A DNA stretch of 64,000 bases, taken from positions 458,346-522,345 of the forward strand of contig QANZ01004226.1 in assembly GCA_003254925.1 (NCBI GenBank), written 5' to 3'. The translations under genes were made by a program, and so were the position numbers. Positions 1 through 11,456 of the stretch are shown piece after piece (position 1 is the first letter of the stretch; every line of letters begins with the position of its first letter). Below the pieces are notes generated by a model, which was given only the letters and a program-made list of their open reading frames with translations, searched no databases and was not told the origin of the DNA. The stretch comes from Chamaecrista fasciculata (lineage: Eukaryota > Streptophyta > Magnoliopsida > Fabales > Fabaceae).

Positions 1-330
1 AATTCATCTTTAAGCAACTGACTAGCAAATGCCGTCTACATTTCATCATTTTGACATCTAGCATGAAACACCATTCATGACTCATCCATCATTCATATAT
101 CATAGGTCTTTCTGTTTCAAGTCAATTTCGGTTTCCCCAAGCTACAAGTCTTCTAATTAAGTCAATTATCTTGTTTCTATAATAATACCCCCTTTTTTTG
201 GTAATATAACCAATTTTAATTTTATAAAAGAAATAATTAATTTTATAATGTTTTCTACTTCTTCTGTATATATACAACTATGTTCGTGTTCATGAGCTCA
301 CTCATTAAGTAAAGGCCTGCAATATAATCA
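1..330 (+). promoter_or_regulatory. Upstream region of the subtilase gene with a TATA box
   Basis: This is AT-rich non-coding sequence ahead of the subtilase start codon. A TATATATA run at 267-274 lies 57-64 bases before the ATG at 331, a normal distance for a plant TATA box with a short leader. I see no other recognisable regulatory site and no coding exon. The TATA assignment rests on position and sequence alone. Confidence 0.45.
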
Positions 331-3300
331 ATGGCGCTTCCTCTTTCTCCATTCATAATCTTCCTTATTGAATGGCTTTCATTATTACTATTTGTTCATG
401 CAAACCCCACAAGCTTCACATTTATAGTCCACATGGACAAATCTTCGATGCCTCGTGTGTTCACTAGCCATTATGATTGGTACGTGTCCACCATTAATTC
501 CACAAAATCATCATCATCATCATCAAAATTGATCTATTCCTATGATGATGCCACACATGGGTTTAGTGCAATTTTATCCTCAGATGATTTGGTGACTCTT
601 AAAAACTCCCATGGCTTCCTCTCAGCTTATCCTGACAGAGTCGCCACTATAGACACCACACACACCTTCCATTTTCTTTCCCTCGATGATAATTCTTCTC
701 CCAATAGCCTATGGAATGCTTCCAATTTTGGTGAAAATGTGATCGTAGGTGTCATCGACTCTGGAATTTGGCCAGAGAGTGAGAGTTTCAAAGACGATGG
801 TATGACCAAAAAAATCCCACCCAAATGGAAAGGCACATGTGAGGTAGGACAAGAATTCAATGTGTCAATGTGTAATTATAAATTGATTGGAGCAAGATTC
901 TTCAACAAGGGTGTAATTGCTTCAAATCCCAATCTCAGAATCAGCATGAACTCACCTAGAGACACCATAGGCCACGGGACTCACACATCTTCCACTGTTG
1001 GTGGAAACTATGTTCAAGATGTGTCATTTTTTGGTTATGCCAAAGGTGTAGCCAGAGGCATGGCTCCAAAAGCCAGGCTAGCCATGTACAAGGTCCTATG
1101 GGAAGAGGGACGTCTAGCCTCTGATGTTCTAGCCGGTATGGACCGAGCAATTTCAGATGGGGTCGATGTGATTTCGATCTCTATGGGTTTTGATAATGTT
1201 CCTCTTTATGAGGACCCAATTGCAATTGCTTCTTTTGCAGCCATGGAAAAAGGTGTTTTGGTTTCGGCTTCTGCAGGAAATGCGGGTCCATCTTTTGGTA
1301 CCTTGCATAATGGGATTCCTTGGGTTCTTACTGTGGCTGCTGGCACTATTGATCGCACTTTTGGCACTTTGAGTCTTGGAAATGGTCAGAATCTGATTGG
1401 ATGGACATTGTTTCCAGCAAATGCAATTGTCAAAAATCTTGATCTTATCTATAACAAGACTCTGTCATCATGCGATTCTGTTAAACTCTTATCTCAAGTA
1501 GCCACATCAGGAATCATCATCATATGCGACCATAGTACCAATTATAGTGTACTGGAACAACTCAACAGTATCAACGAAGCCAGTGTTTTAGGAGCTGTTT
1601 TGATTTCTGAAGACCCTCATTTGCTTGATTCATCAAATGTGAAAAGTCCAAGCATTGTGATCAATCCAAAAGATGCACAAACTCTGATTCATTATGCCAC
1701 AAAAGACAAGTCTCCAACAGCAACAATCGAGTTTCAGAAAACGTACGTTGGAGTGAAGGCAGCACCTGCTGCAGCATATTACACATCAAGAGGTCCTTCA
1801 TTAAGCTGTTCCTCAATCTTAAAGCCAGACATCATGGCTCCTGGATCCAACGTTGTTGCTGCTTTTGTCCCCACTTCAACATCTGCTACTATAGGCAAAA
1901 ATGTCTTCCTGCCTTCGGATTACAGCATGCTGTCTGGGACATCCATGGCCTGTCCTCACGCTTCAGCAATAGCTGCTCTGCTTAAAGCTGCACACCCTCA
2001 ATGGAGTCCTGCTGCCATAAGGTAGGTATTGTTCGAATTATGAGTATACACATAGCTATGTTGCACGGATATTTCAAAAATGGCGCCGTACCGAATACGT
2101 ATCCGTATCCGTATTCTATGAATACTTTTAAAATATTATAAAATATAAATTTTTATATTTTTTTATAAAATATCACTATATTTTTATCTTATTTTATTTT
2201 TATTATATTAAAAAAGTATTATTTTTAGATTAATAAACAAAACATTTAGATTTTTATAAGAAATAACATATAAATTTATATTTTATAACTTTTTATTTAA
2301 ATAAATATTGCCGTACCCGTATCTTATAATTTTTAAAATTAACGTATCTCATACTCGTACCCGTACCCGTACAAGTACCCGTGCCCGTTCTAGTGCAACC
2401 TAGACACATAATATAACTGTAATAATTATAGGTCAAAATTATCAAGATACTTTATTCGAGTATACACATAGTATAACTGTAATAATTATAGGCCAAAATT
2501 ATTAAAATTGGATCCGGTAGGTTTTTCTATGGGTTTTCCTATGGTGGATTTGCAGTGTGAGACATAAATCTCAAAACTCAGTGGAAAACCCACATAGTGG
2601 ATCCATCCTCTATTTTTATCATTGAATTATAGGATGAATTCCGTTTTGATTCTCAAACCTTTTTCTTTTTATTTTGATTTAGTTCTCAATTTTTCTCATC
2701 TATAGTTAGTCTAGAACATAATTTTGTGACATCTAATTTTTTATGCACCTCTTAATAAGTGAGTTAGTATATAAAGAGAAAAATCAACAATAAATTTATC
2801 TTTATTTTGTAACTAAAAGATCTTTTTTTTTTTTTTTGTAAAAAACTAAAAGATCTTTTTCTTTCTTTCTCTCCTAAGTCCTAACTCACTCATTAGATTA
2901 TAAGAAAAATTTTTCATTTGAATTATTCAAGTAAAAAATAATGATAAAAATCAGATATAATCATGTTTTAGACAATTAACAAGTTGAACCAATGAAAAAA
3001 AACTTGAGAACCTAAAATAAAATTTAAATTTAACATATATTTTCTGTGCTCCTCTTTAATCTAGATAATGCAAAATATTAATTGACAGAGACAATTTGCA
3101 ACAGGTCTGCAATTATAACCACCGCTAATCCTTTGGATAATACTCTTAATCCAATCCGGGACAATGCTAATAATGTTAAATTTGCTTCGCCTTTGGCCAT
3201 GGGAGCGGGTCAAATAGACCCGAATAAAGCACTGGATCCGGGTCTAATCTACGATGCAACCCCACAGGATTATGTTGATCTGCTTTGCGCTTTGGGGTAC

Positions 3301-3699
3301 ACACACAAGCAAATCTTGACCATCACGAGATCATACTCATACAAATGTGAAAACCCATCTTCGGATCTGAATTATCCTTCCTTCATAGCTTTGTACAGCA
3401 ACAAGACGAAGTCAATGGTGAAAGAATTTCAGAGGACAGTGACGAATGTTGGAGATGGTGGAGCCATTTACAAAGTCCATGTGACTCATCCTAAGGGTTG
3501 TAAAGTGAGTGTGAAGCCAGATACATTGGAATTCAGATATAAGTATGAGAAACAGAGATACTCTGTAATAATAGAGCATGAGAGGAAGAAGAAGAAGGAA
3601 AATGTCGAATTTGGGGATATTGTGTGGGTTGAAGATAGTGGAAAGCGTACCGTTAGGAGTCCCATTGTAGTGGTACCAACTGAAATAATATTTGAGTAA
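331..3699 (+). CDS. Secreted subtilisin-like serine protease (S8A subtilase, SBT1-type)
   Basis: Two exons, join(331..2021, 3105..3699), give 761 aa, the usual subtilase length. The junction restores an Arg codon (AG|G) and the conserved Arg-Ser-Ala-Ile-Ile-Thr-Thr-Ala run after the catalytic Ser. Visible parts in order: signal peptide (about 1-24), I9-type propeptide (about 30-113), catalytic Asp143 (VIDSGIWPES), His215 (GHGTHTSS), a PA-like insert (about 360-470), oxyanion Asn in SASAGNAGP, Ser538 in LSGTSMACPHA, and a C-terminal fibronectin-III-like domain encoded by exon 2. All catalytic residues are present, so it should be an active apoplastic or vacuolar endopeptidase matured by propeptide cleavage. 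SBT1.9-like membership is a guess. The 1083-bp intron carries a MITE, a tandem repeat and a micro-retroposon. The substrate cannot be read from sequence. Confidence 0.93.
2055..2403. mobile_element. Short TIR element (MITE) in the subtilase intron
   Basis: Imperfect terminal inverted repeats CTATGTTGCAC (2056-2066) and, on the other strand, CTAGGTTGCAC (2393-2403) enclose an AT-rich core. Near both ends are runs of 'CGTATCC'/'CGTACCC' motifs in inverted order. ACACATA occurs directly before (2048-2054) and after (2404-2410) the element and looks like a 7-8-bp target duplication, which would suit a hAT-like MITE. There is no coding capacity. The superfamily is inferred. Confidence 0.6.
2404..2505. 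repeat. Two-copy tandem repeat, period about 60 bp
   Basis: The segment from ACACATAATATAACTG (2404) to about 2445 is repeated from ACACATAGTATAACTG (2464) to about 2505 with a few substitutions. It lies directly beside the MITE in the subtilase intron and shows what the MITE insertion site probably looked like before insertion. Confidence 0.7.
2811..2860. mobile_element. Micro-retroposon A: 16-bp insert in a 17-bp duplication
   Basis: AACTAAAAGATCTTTTT occurs at 2811-2827 and again at 2844-2860. Between them is TTTTTTTTTTGTAAAA, which on the minus strand reads TTTTAC followed by ten A. A perfect 17-bp direct duplication around a tiny A-tailed insert is what target-primed retroposition would leave. 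It lies in the subtilase intron. Confidence 0.6.
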
Positions 3700-5239
3700 A
3701 TATTAGAGTTGTATGGTGTATGATTATTAGGAAGAAAAATATGAGAATAAAACTCATGTAAGTGCTCAACGATGATTTTTAGAATAAAATTCATTTTAAA
3801 AATGATTTTTAATATGTATAATCAACGATTCAACATTATTGGCAGCATGAAATGTTTATCACTAACATGTACATGATAAATTTAGATTAGTGGAGGAAAT
3901 TTAAACAGTACTTGAAAGATAATTTGGAGATACTGTTTTGTGTTTAATTTGGACACAAACACTGCTTTACCTTACGCTCTTACAAGTCCCAATCCCAATA
4001 GCAAAAAAATAAAAAACTACTGGTGAAAATTTAAGAATAAATAAATAAACAAATCCTACCCGAGTTTTTATTTTTATTTTTAAAAATAGATAATGTATGA
4101 AAAAGCAATCTAATCTGAATTGTGGTATCAACATATAGGATTATATAGGGATTGGAATTTGGAAGTTTGCATGCATTATTGATTGGGATAGGTACAAACA
4201 TATAAGGATTAGGAATTGATTTGTGCCCTTTACCAACCATTGTGAGCCAATGAGAGCCCGGCCTCTCACTAGCTAGTATCACTCTAAATTAAAGGAGGCA
4301 TAATTGTTTGCGTCTTATTATGGAAGTGATTGAAAGAAACATTCAAGTCTTGTTTGGACAAAGCCATAGTATGCAAATTAAATTATGCAAGCAAATTAAA
4401 CTTTGTCAGCATGCACTAATGGAGATTCCTAGGTAGGAATTGTAAGTTGGCAAGGAATATGGTTTAGTTAAAGCTTAAGGGAAAACTCTCGAATTCCATA
4501 GTCTTAGCTAACCAGCTAGCTATATCTCTATATATATCACAATTAATTAACGAGCAATTACAATAATCCAGTGCACTTTTTCTCTCCAAAGGGAATGAAA
4601 CGGCAACAATGAGAAAACATTGTATGAAAACCGAAACTGAAGGCTGATTTTATCTCTGAAAATTAGAAAGACCTCTGTCACAAATCAAACAAGATGAAAT
4701 TTTCTTCATCATTAGAAAATTTGGCCCTCTTGGCCATGATCTATATATATAATTAAGGGTAATATAATTAATTAATAGGATTTGAAAGTACTCCAAGTCA
4801 CGGGCTTTCACTCGCGTGTCAGCATTAATATTGAAGGTTCCCACGCAAGTAGCAACCTTCTGTAAAGAATTTACCATGACACGTTTGATGTATAATAATA
4901 TCATACAAAAATGAATACAAATAATCTTTGTCTATTAGTTATCGTCGGCACCTCTGAAACCGTATTCAAATATATAAAATACAGATATTTGTAGCTTTGT
5001 AATTAACTAGGGAAACATGCATGGTATTTATGTTTGGAATATATATATATATATATGTTCATTTTAATTACGAGAATTCAATTGAAAAGTTCAATACACA
5101 ATAAACACATATATATACCTCTTCCGCATGGTATTATTTTATTTTAAATTTATGACGTATACGTACGTGCAGCAAGTGTTGTCTGTTTGTGTCGACCTTT
5201 CCAATATATAACTCTCATAGGCAATTTTGTTAATAGTAA
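3700..5239. other. Intergenic, no supported gene
   Basis: This stretch is AT-rich, with an AT microsatellite near 5040-5057. Short open frames on the minus strand (4031-4282, 4650-4904) have no recognisable domain and no splice context, so I do not call them genes. The first part will include the 3' untranslated region of the subtilase. Confidence 0.6.
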
Positions 5240-5248
5240 ATTTGTAAA

Positions 5249-6400
5249 GTCAAAAGTCTTATTTTGGTCTCTCAGTTATATTCAGTGTTCTAAATTGGTC
5301 TCTCAGTTATTTTTCGTCCCGTATTGGTCCCCCAGTTATGGAAAATTTGACAAAGTTGGTCCCTTTAACAGTTTCCATCCATTTTTCCGTTAAAAAAAAA
5401 AGATAAAATTGATTTTTAACTCCTAAAAGTTTAAATTTTTTACATTAAGGACCTTTTTCTCTATAATAGAACCAAAATGTAAGAAAAAAGAAATACATAG
5501 GGGTTTTTGTTTATTTTATAAAAAAAACACAACCTCCTCCCCTCTCTCTCTTCTTCCGGCCACGACAACCCCTGCTCCGTCATCGACAACCAAGATCCTT
5601 CTCCCGATCCCGACGCCGATCTCGTCTCCCGCGACTCCAAGAGGCGCAAGATGTGTCCCAAGGCTCTCGAGAAGATTGAAGACTTCGTGCCGTCCACTCG
5701 AACCTTCTCCTTTACTTTCGATACCAAATCCGGTGTCGGAGGACCCGATGTCACCCCCAAATTCGGATCTTTCCACTTGCTCGAGGAATCGATGCCACCG
5801 TTGACGGCGAAAGATCCGACTTGTCAAATTTCGGCGAGCAAAGATGGAGATGGTGAGGTGGAAACGGCGGAGGTTTTGGGTGTATTCGAGGTCGTTGAAG
5901 TTGAAGGGGTTGAATTGAATGATAGACAATTCCAAACCCAAATTGCTGAAGAATTAGAACTGTAGATCACGTTTATGCTTTGCTTTCCTCATCTATGATT
6001 TGTAAGCGTGATTTATTTCTTGTAATTGTAATTCAAATGCTTTCCCCATCAATCAGGGAAGGTCGGACTGAGGGGCAAGCCAGTGGCGAGAAGGGCTGGA
6101 ACAGAGAGAGAGAGGTTGTGTTTTTTTGGTGTAAAATAAATTAAAATTCTCGTGTATTTCTTCTTTCTTACATTTTGGTTTTATTATAGAGAAAAATGTC
6201 CTTAATGTAAAAAATTTAAACTTTTAGGAGTTAAAAATCAATTTTATCTTTTTTTTTAACGAAAAAATGGATGGAAACTGTTAGAGGGACCAACTTTGTC
6301 AAAATTTGCATAACTGGGGGACCAATATGGAACGAAAAATAACCGAGGGACCAATTTAGAACACTGAGCATAACTGGGGGACCCAAATAGGACTTTGGCC
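5249..6400. mobile_element. Mutator-like element with captured sequence (Pack-MULE)
   Basis: A 1152-bp element flanked by a perfect 9-bp duplication, ATTTGTAAA (5240-5248 and 6401-6409), the target length typical of Mutator transposons. Terminal inverted repeats of about 300 bp (5249-5550 and 6104-6400) are highly similar and hold GGTC(C)-type modules in series. There is no transposase, so it is non-autonomous. The interior (about 5551-6103) is much more GC-rich than the surroundings and looks like captured coding sequence. The intact duplication and similar arms point to a fairly recent insertion. Confidence 0.88.
5651..5965 (+). CDS. Open frame inside the Pack-MULE, probable captured gene fragment
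   Basis: A 104-aa frame starts at an internal Met and is also open upstream of it for several dozen codons, including an acidic Asp/Pro stretch followed by DSKRRK. The peptide contains KALEKIEDFVPSTRTFSFTF and then an acidic C-terminal half, ending near 5965. Base composition (rich in CG and CTCC) differs sharply from the AT-rich flanks. I do not recognise the family. It is most likely a piece of a host gene picked up by the transposon. Whether it is transcribed cannot be told from sequence. Confidence 0.4.
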   Translation: MCPKALEKIEDFVPSTRTFSFTFDTKSGVGGPDVTPKFGSFHLLEESMPPLTAKDPTCQISASKDGDGEVETAEVLGVFEVVEVEGVELNDRQFQTQIAEELEL

Positions 6401-6517
6401 ATTTGTAAATATCTTTATAATAAGTTCTTGTCGAGCCTGAATTTGAAAGTATGTCTTAAATCTTAATCTTAATAAATCTCTAAGACTTTATTCTACTAAT
6501 TTTATATATATATATAT

Positions 6518-7067
6518 AAAAGACCATTTCGTGCCCCTAACGTTTGCGGTGATTTTGAGTTATGCCCCTAATGTTTCATTTGTGCCAATTGTGCCCCCAA
6601 TGTGAAAAGTTAGTTTCAATTATGCCCCCAATTTTACTTGTGTGTCAATTTTTGTTCTGAATTGAATTTGTGGCAAGATGACTAAATAAATAAAACATTC
6701 CTGATTTATTTTTTATCCACCATGGCATTTCCTACGTGGATTTACATTTTCTAAATCAAAAAATTACTACCCTAAATTTTTTTTGACATCTTCATCTTCA
6801 TCTTCGCAAGCCATATACCATGTGGGAAATGCCATGGTGGATAAAAAATAAATCAGAGATGTTTTATTTATTCAGTCATCTTGCTACATATTCAATTCAG
6901 AACAAAAAATTGACACACAAGTAAAAAAATTGACACATCAGCATTGGGTCAAAATTGGGGGTATAATTGAAACTAATGTTTCACATTGGGACACAATTGA
7001 CACAAATGAAATATTAAGAGCATAATTAAAAATCACCGCAAACGTTAGGAGTAAGAAAAAATCTTTT
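6518..7067. mobile_element. Fold-back element with long degenerate terminal repeats
   Basis: The left arm (6518 to about 6640; contains CGTGCCCCTAACGTTTGCGG) is mirrored by the right arm (about 6935-7067) on the other strand, sharing the 'CCTAACGTTTGCGGTGATTTT' core with substitutions. Further in, the 'ATTTATTTTTTATCCACCATGGCATTTCC' segment has an inverted partner around 6820-6860, so the whole element is a quasi-palindrome. The flanks are AT repeats, so a target duplication cannot be resolved. It is non-autonomous and older than the neighbouring Pack-MULE. Confidence 0.6.
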
Positions 7068-7580
7068 GCCTATGTATGTATGTATATATATATAACACTA
7101 ATAACTAATAACAAATAACAACCCTTTGTCTTGTTCAAACTTCAACCATGTAAATGTTCGTACGTACGTGTTGATTGGTCCTTCGACACTCATTCGTCAT
7201 TACCTTGAGAGTAACATCAAGTTTCAATTTGGAAATAATTAACAATAATAGAAACATTAATAACATAATTAATAACAAGATCAAAGTCGATCTCGTGATC
7301 TTATTTGTGTCATCCAGATGCACGCAGTTGAATTCCGTGGCCAAATTCAAGTCAAAGCTAAGACACATCAACAATAAAACATTAAAACTAGTACGTAGAA
7401 TAAGGGATTAATAGTACTACCTAATATACCCAGTCAAAGACACATCAACAACACTATCATCTTATATGGGATAATTGCTTTGAGAAACGACGAACGTATA
7501 GTACATGTATTAGCTAAAGTGCTAAACTAACTAACTCATCTAATTAATCTTGTGCTTCCTTCAGACATAAATCGTGGTGG

Positions 7581-9972
7581 ATGGAGCTTCTTCTTCATTT
7601 TCGTTCATCAATATTATTCCACAACATTATTATTATTTTCCCCAAAATCATACTTGTATTCATAATGCTCTCTCAATCCCTCCATGCCCAACAAGTATAC
7701 CTCAACAACACCGTCTATGATTGCACTTCCAACCCATCAATCCCAAAAGGCTACTTATGCAATAGCCCTGAATTTTCATGCACTTCCTTCGTCACTTTCA
7801 CCTCAAAATCTCCCTATAACACCCCTCTTAACATTTCCTACCTTCTTGGCTCCGAAGCACCCGACATAGCCTCCATCAACAACCTTAATTCCATCAATAA
7901 CATCATCCCTTCCAATCAAACCATCATTGTCCCCATCTATTGTTCTTGTTCTGGTAACATCTACCAACATCGTACTCCTTACACAGTTCACAAAGACGAC
8001 ACTTACTACGATTTAGTCCAATCAACATTCCAAGGCCTCACCACGTGTCAGGCTCTGATGGGTCAGAATTATTACGCCCCTGATGATATTCAAGTAGGTG
8101 CTCAGCTCACTGTCCCTCTCATTTGTGCTTGTCCCACTCAAAATCAGACCAACCATGGTTTTTCTTCCTTGCTGGTTCACACTCTCAGATTTGGTGATAC
8201 CATTGGCTCCATTGCTTTGGATTATGGTGTGGATCAACAAATTCTGCTAGACGCTAATCAGCTTCTTTTTAATGAAACTAGCTCTATCTCTGCTTTTACA
8301 CCTATTTTGGTTCCACTCCAACCCAACGCTTGCAAACTCAACCCACATGCTTTTTATTGTAACTGTTCTAGGGGATCCTCTGCTCCTACTTTTGATAGTC
8401 TCTTTTGTGATGATCACACTACTCTTAATCATCGTTTCCCCTTCAGATTCGTTGCTTCATTGGGTAATTACTAATTCATTCCTTCATTCATTTGTTGCTA
8501 TATAATTCTATTTTAGAGTAAATTCATCATTTAGTCCTTAAATGTGATAAAATTCTCAATTTAGTCCCCGAGTTATAATTAGTTTAGTTATTTTGTCAAA
8601 GATATCAAAAATTAATAACAAATCTGACGTTCAAATCACTCGTTAAATTTAAATTAATATCTTAACTCAAAGATTAAATTGATTGTAATTATATTTTTCA
8701 GGCACTGAATTTTTTATTTTATTTGTCAGGACTAAATTGATAAATTTATCATCTTTCAAGGATCTAATCATGAGTTTATTCTCCTGTGTTATTATTGCAG
8801 GTGTGGGGATTAGTGCTGGATTTCTGGTGTTGTTTCTTTTGGGTTACAAGTTACATCAGTGCGTGAAGCAAAAGCGAGAAAGAATTCATAAGGAAAAAAT
8901 GTTCAGGAAAAACGGAGGCTTGTTGCTGCAAGAAAAAATGTCCTCTTATGGGAACAAAGAGAAAGCTAGACTTTTTACAGCAGAGGAACTTCAGAGAGCA
9001 ACGGATAACTACAACGAGAGTAGGTTTCTTGGTCAAGGTGGATTTGGCACCGTTTATAAAGGCATGTTGCAAGATGGTACCATCGTTGCTGTTAAGAAAT
9101 CAAGAGAATTTGTGATAAACCATATTGAGATATTCATCAATGAAGTGGTCATTTTGTCCCAAATTAACCACAGGAACATCGTCAAACTCCTAGGTTGTTG
9201 CCTCGAAACCGAGGTTCCAATGCTAGTGTATGAATTTATCCCCAATGGGACACTTTTCCAACACATCCATGCCCACAAGAACAAAAGCATTGAATCATCC
9301 AGTCTTTCATGGGATTCCCGATTGAGAATTGCTTGTGAGGTTGCTGGAGCTGTGGCTTATATGCATTTTTCAGCTTCCATTCCTATCTTTCACAGAGACA
9401 TTAAGACTTCAAATATACTCTTGGATCATAAGTACAGTGCAAAAGTGTCTGATTTTGGGACTTGTAGAGCGGTTCCTCATGATACCACTCAGACTCATTT
9501 AACCACAGTGGTAAAAGGCACTTTTGGCTACATTGATCCTGAATACTTTCAATCTAGTCAATTCACTGATAAAAGCGATGTGTATAGTTTTGGGGTTGTT
9601 CTTGTGGAACTGATAACGGGAAGAAAACCCTTTACGTTATTAGAAGCAGAGGAGGGTCAGAATTTGGTGGCACAATTTATTTCGTTGGTGAAGAATAACA
9701 GAGTTTTCGAGATCTTAGATGCTAGAGTTGTTGTTGAAGCTAGAAAAGATGATGTTGTTGCAATTGCGGATCTTGCATTGAGATGTTTGAGACTGAATGG
9801 GAAGAAAAGGCCCACAATGAGAGAGGTTTCTGCAGAGCTTGAAGCAGTGATGAGAAGAAAGGCACAAAATTCTTTACAGATCATCCAACAACAGTATCCT
9901 CCTCATCTTGATCAGTTCTTCGCAGAAGAGAGCATTTCGGAATCCTCACAATCAGACAACATATCCATTTAA
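7581..9972 (+). CDS. Chimeric receptor kinase: LysM ectodomain + WAK-like kinase
   Basis: Exons join(7581..8463, 8801..9972) give 684 aa. Exon 1: hydrophobic signal region (about 1-36), Cys48/60/67, then three LysM-like blocks separated by the CxC pairs C121-S-C123 and C182-A-C184, as in LYK/LYR chitin- and Nod-factor-type receptors, then a Cys-rich stem (251-276). The phase-1 intron falls at Gly295. Exon 2: transmembrane segment (about 296-312), basic juxtamembrane region, and a kinase with [11 protein letters not shown], Lys393 (VAVKK), [12 protein letters not shown] with Asp474, DFG Asp492, and [20 protein letters not shown], which is the wall-associated-kinase (WAK/WAKL) signature rather than the usual LysM-RLK kinase. 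All catalytic residues are present, so an active RD kinase is expected at the plasma membrane. Ligand (chitin, peptidoglycan or lipo-chitooligosaccharide) is inferred only from the LysM family. Confidence 0.9.
8515..8782. mobile_element. TIR element filling the LysM-WAK intron
   Basis: Inside the 337-bp intron, AGAGTAAATTCATCATTTAG (from 8515) is mirrored on the other strand by AGAATAAACTCATGATTAGA (ending 8782), followed on both sides by 'TTTAGTCC' modules. No clean target duplication is visible, so boundaries are approximate. Most of the intron is this element, which suggests the original intron was very short or was created or enlarged by the insertion. Confidence 0.45.
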
Positions 9973-11456
9973 ACGCACCGTTTTCATCATCCAACACATC
10001 ACAGTCTTTCATTTTCAATGTGTATACATTCGGATATATAGAATCATGTATCTCATAATATGGCTGGGGACTGGAGAGTGCAGTAGAAACTTTTTTTGTT
10101 TGAAAAATATTCTGTTTTGATCCTTATATATTTTTTTCTCAATTTAGTCCTTTTTATTCATCTAGTCCCTCATAATTTATTTTATTATTAATATTAATGA
10201 CTCAAGTTTTAATAGAATTAGTGACACATTATTATTAGTGACACAAAAATAATCAAGATTTCACGCTTTTCAAAGCAAACAGTAACATTTTTTATTTTTT
10301 TTCAAACAACAATCACATCCAAACACACTTTTATTATAATCAAATCACATCTTACTTTTTCCAACTTTTTCTTCCATTTATACCCCTATACAATTTATCA
10401 ATTTCCTTACTTTTTATCCACCTACCACAATCATTACATACCCATTTTAATAATTTCACACCAAATAATCAACAATCATCCAAACACCACTACAAAAATA
10501 ATCAACTTTGATTATAATCAAACTATGATTATAATCAAAACAAATTTTAAAAAAAATGGAAACGAACTGACCCTTTATGTTACATTGTATAAATCTAAAA
10601 AATAATTTATAATAACTAATTTTTTTTTAAAAAAAGAAATGAGTTATGAGGCCCTAAGTCGCAAGCAACAAAAAAAGCAAACAAAAAACGACAAGCCCAA
10701 TCCAAGGATTTAAATTAACTGATTTTAATGATAAAAATTTATGTTTATATGGCAATTAACATATCATATTATTAATTTAAATCATCAATTTAAAGAAAAT
10801 AAAAAAAAACAGAGACTAAAATAGATGATAAAATAAATTATGACAGATTAAATTTTAAAAATATTAAATTAAATAAATGAGTCTGTGAGAAATCAAAATA
10901 AGGTTTCAGTTTATCAAGTAAAAATACTAATATTTAATTGTTGTAACTTGTAAGAATTATTATTTTCAATTATTTTTTGGAAGAAAAATAAATTTAAATG
11001 GAATTTATTTGATTGGGGCGGGAAACAGACGATGCTAGCTGTAACAGAAAATGGTTCGTAGGTGCACCGACTTATATAAAGGTAACGGAAAACTAATGAA
11101 GTAAGGGAAAGGCCAACCAATTCCAACCACCTACTGAGAGAAACCAGTGAGTGCTTCATGTCCACGTGGATTCACGAAAACTTCATTCTCTCATTTCTCT
11201 GTCACGACGCTTCCCCTTCTTTCTTTCTTTCTTTCTTTCTTTCATCTTCTTTCTTTTCCTTTTCAGGGAAATGAAATTGATGGAAAAGCGAAAAGGCATA
11301 TACCTTGCCCACCCGCTTCACATTCACACCGCATAATCCAACTCTTCTTATCAACTCCTCCTCCTTCTTCATGCAATCCTCTTCATCATCGCTTCTCATT
11401 CTTTCTTTCTTTCCTCTTCATCGGAAAGGAACTAGTAGTGTTTTTCTCTTGACTCC
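9973..11456. other. Intergenic; probable decayed fold-back element and UGT80 leader
   Basis: From about 10112 to 10905 the two ends are weakly inverted copies of each other (shared TCATAATTTATTTTAT and 'TTTTGAT' ends), suggesting an old TIR element; another AT-rich repeat (about 10240-10560) may be nested in it. The last 300 bases are pyrimidine-rich with a CTTT microsatellite at about 11217-11243 and are probably promoter and 5' leader of the glucosyltransferase. Short frames here (for example 11147-11452) are low-complexity and are not called. Confidence 0.45.

Noticed and set aside
2511-2600. Short inverted repeat around GGATCC and GGGTTTTCC in the subtilase intron
   Set aside because: The stem is short and interrupted and there is no flanking duplication, so it cannot be called an element.
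4031-4904. Two minus-strand frames between the subtilase and the Pack-MULE
   Set aside because: No domain, no splice context, and composition like the surrounding intergenic sequence.
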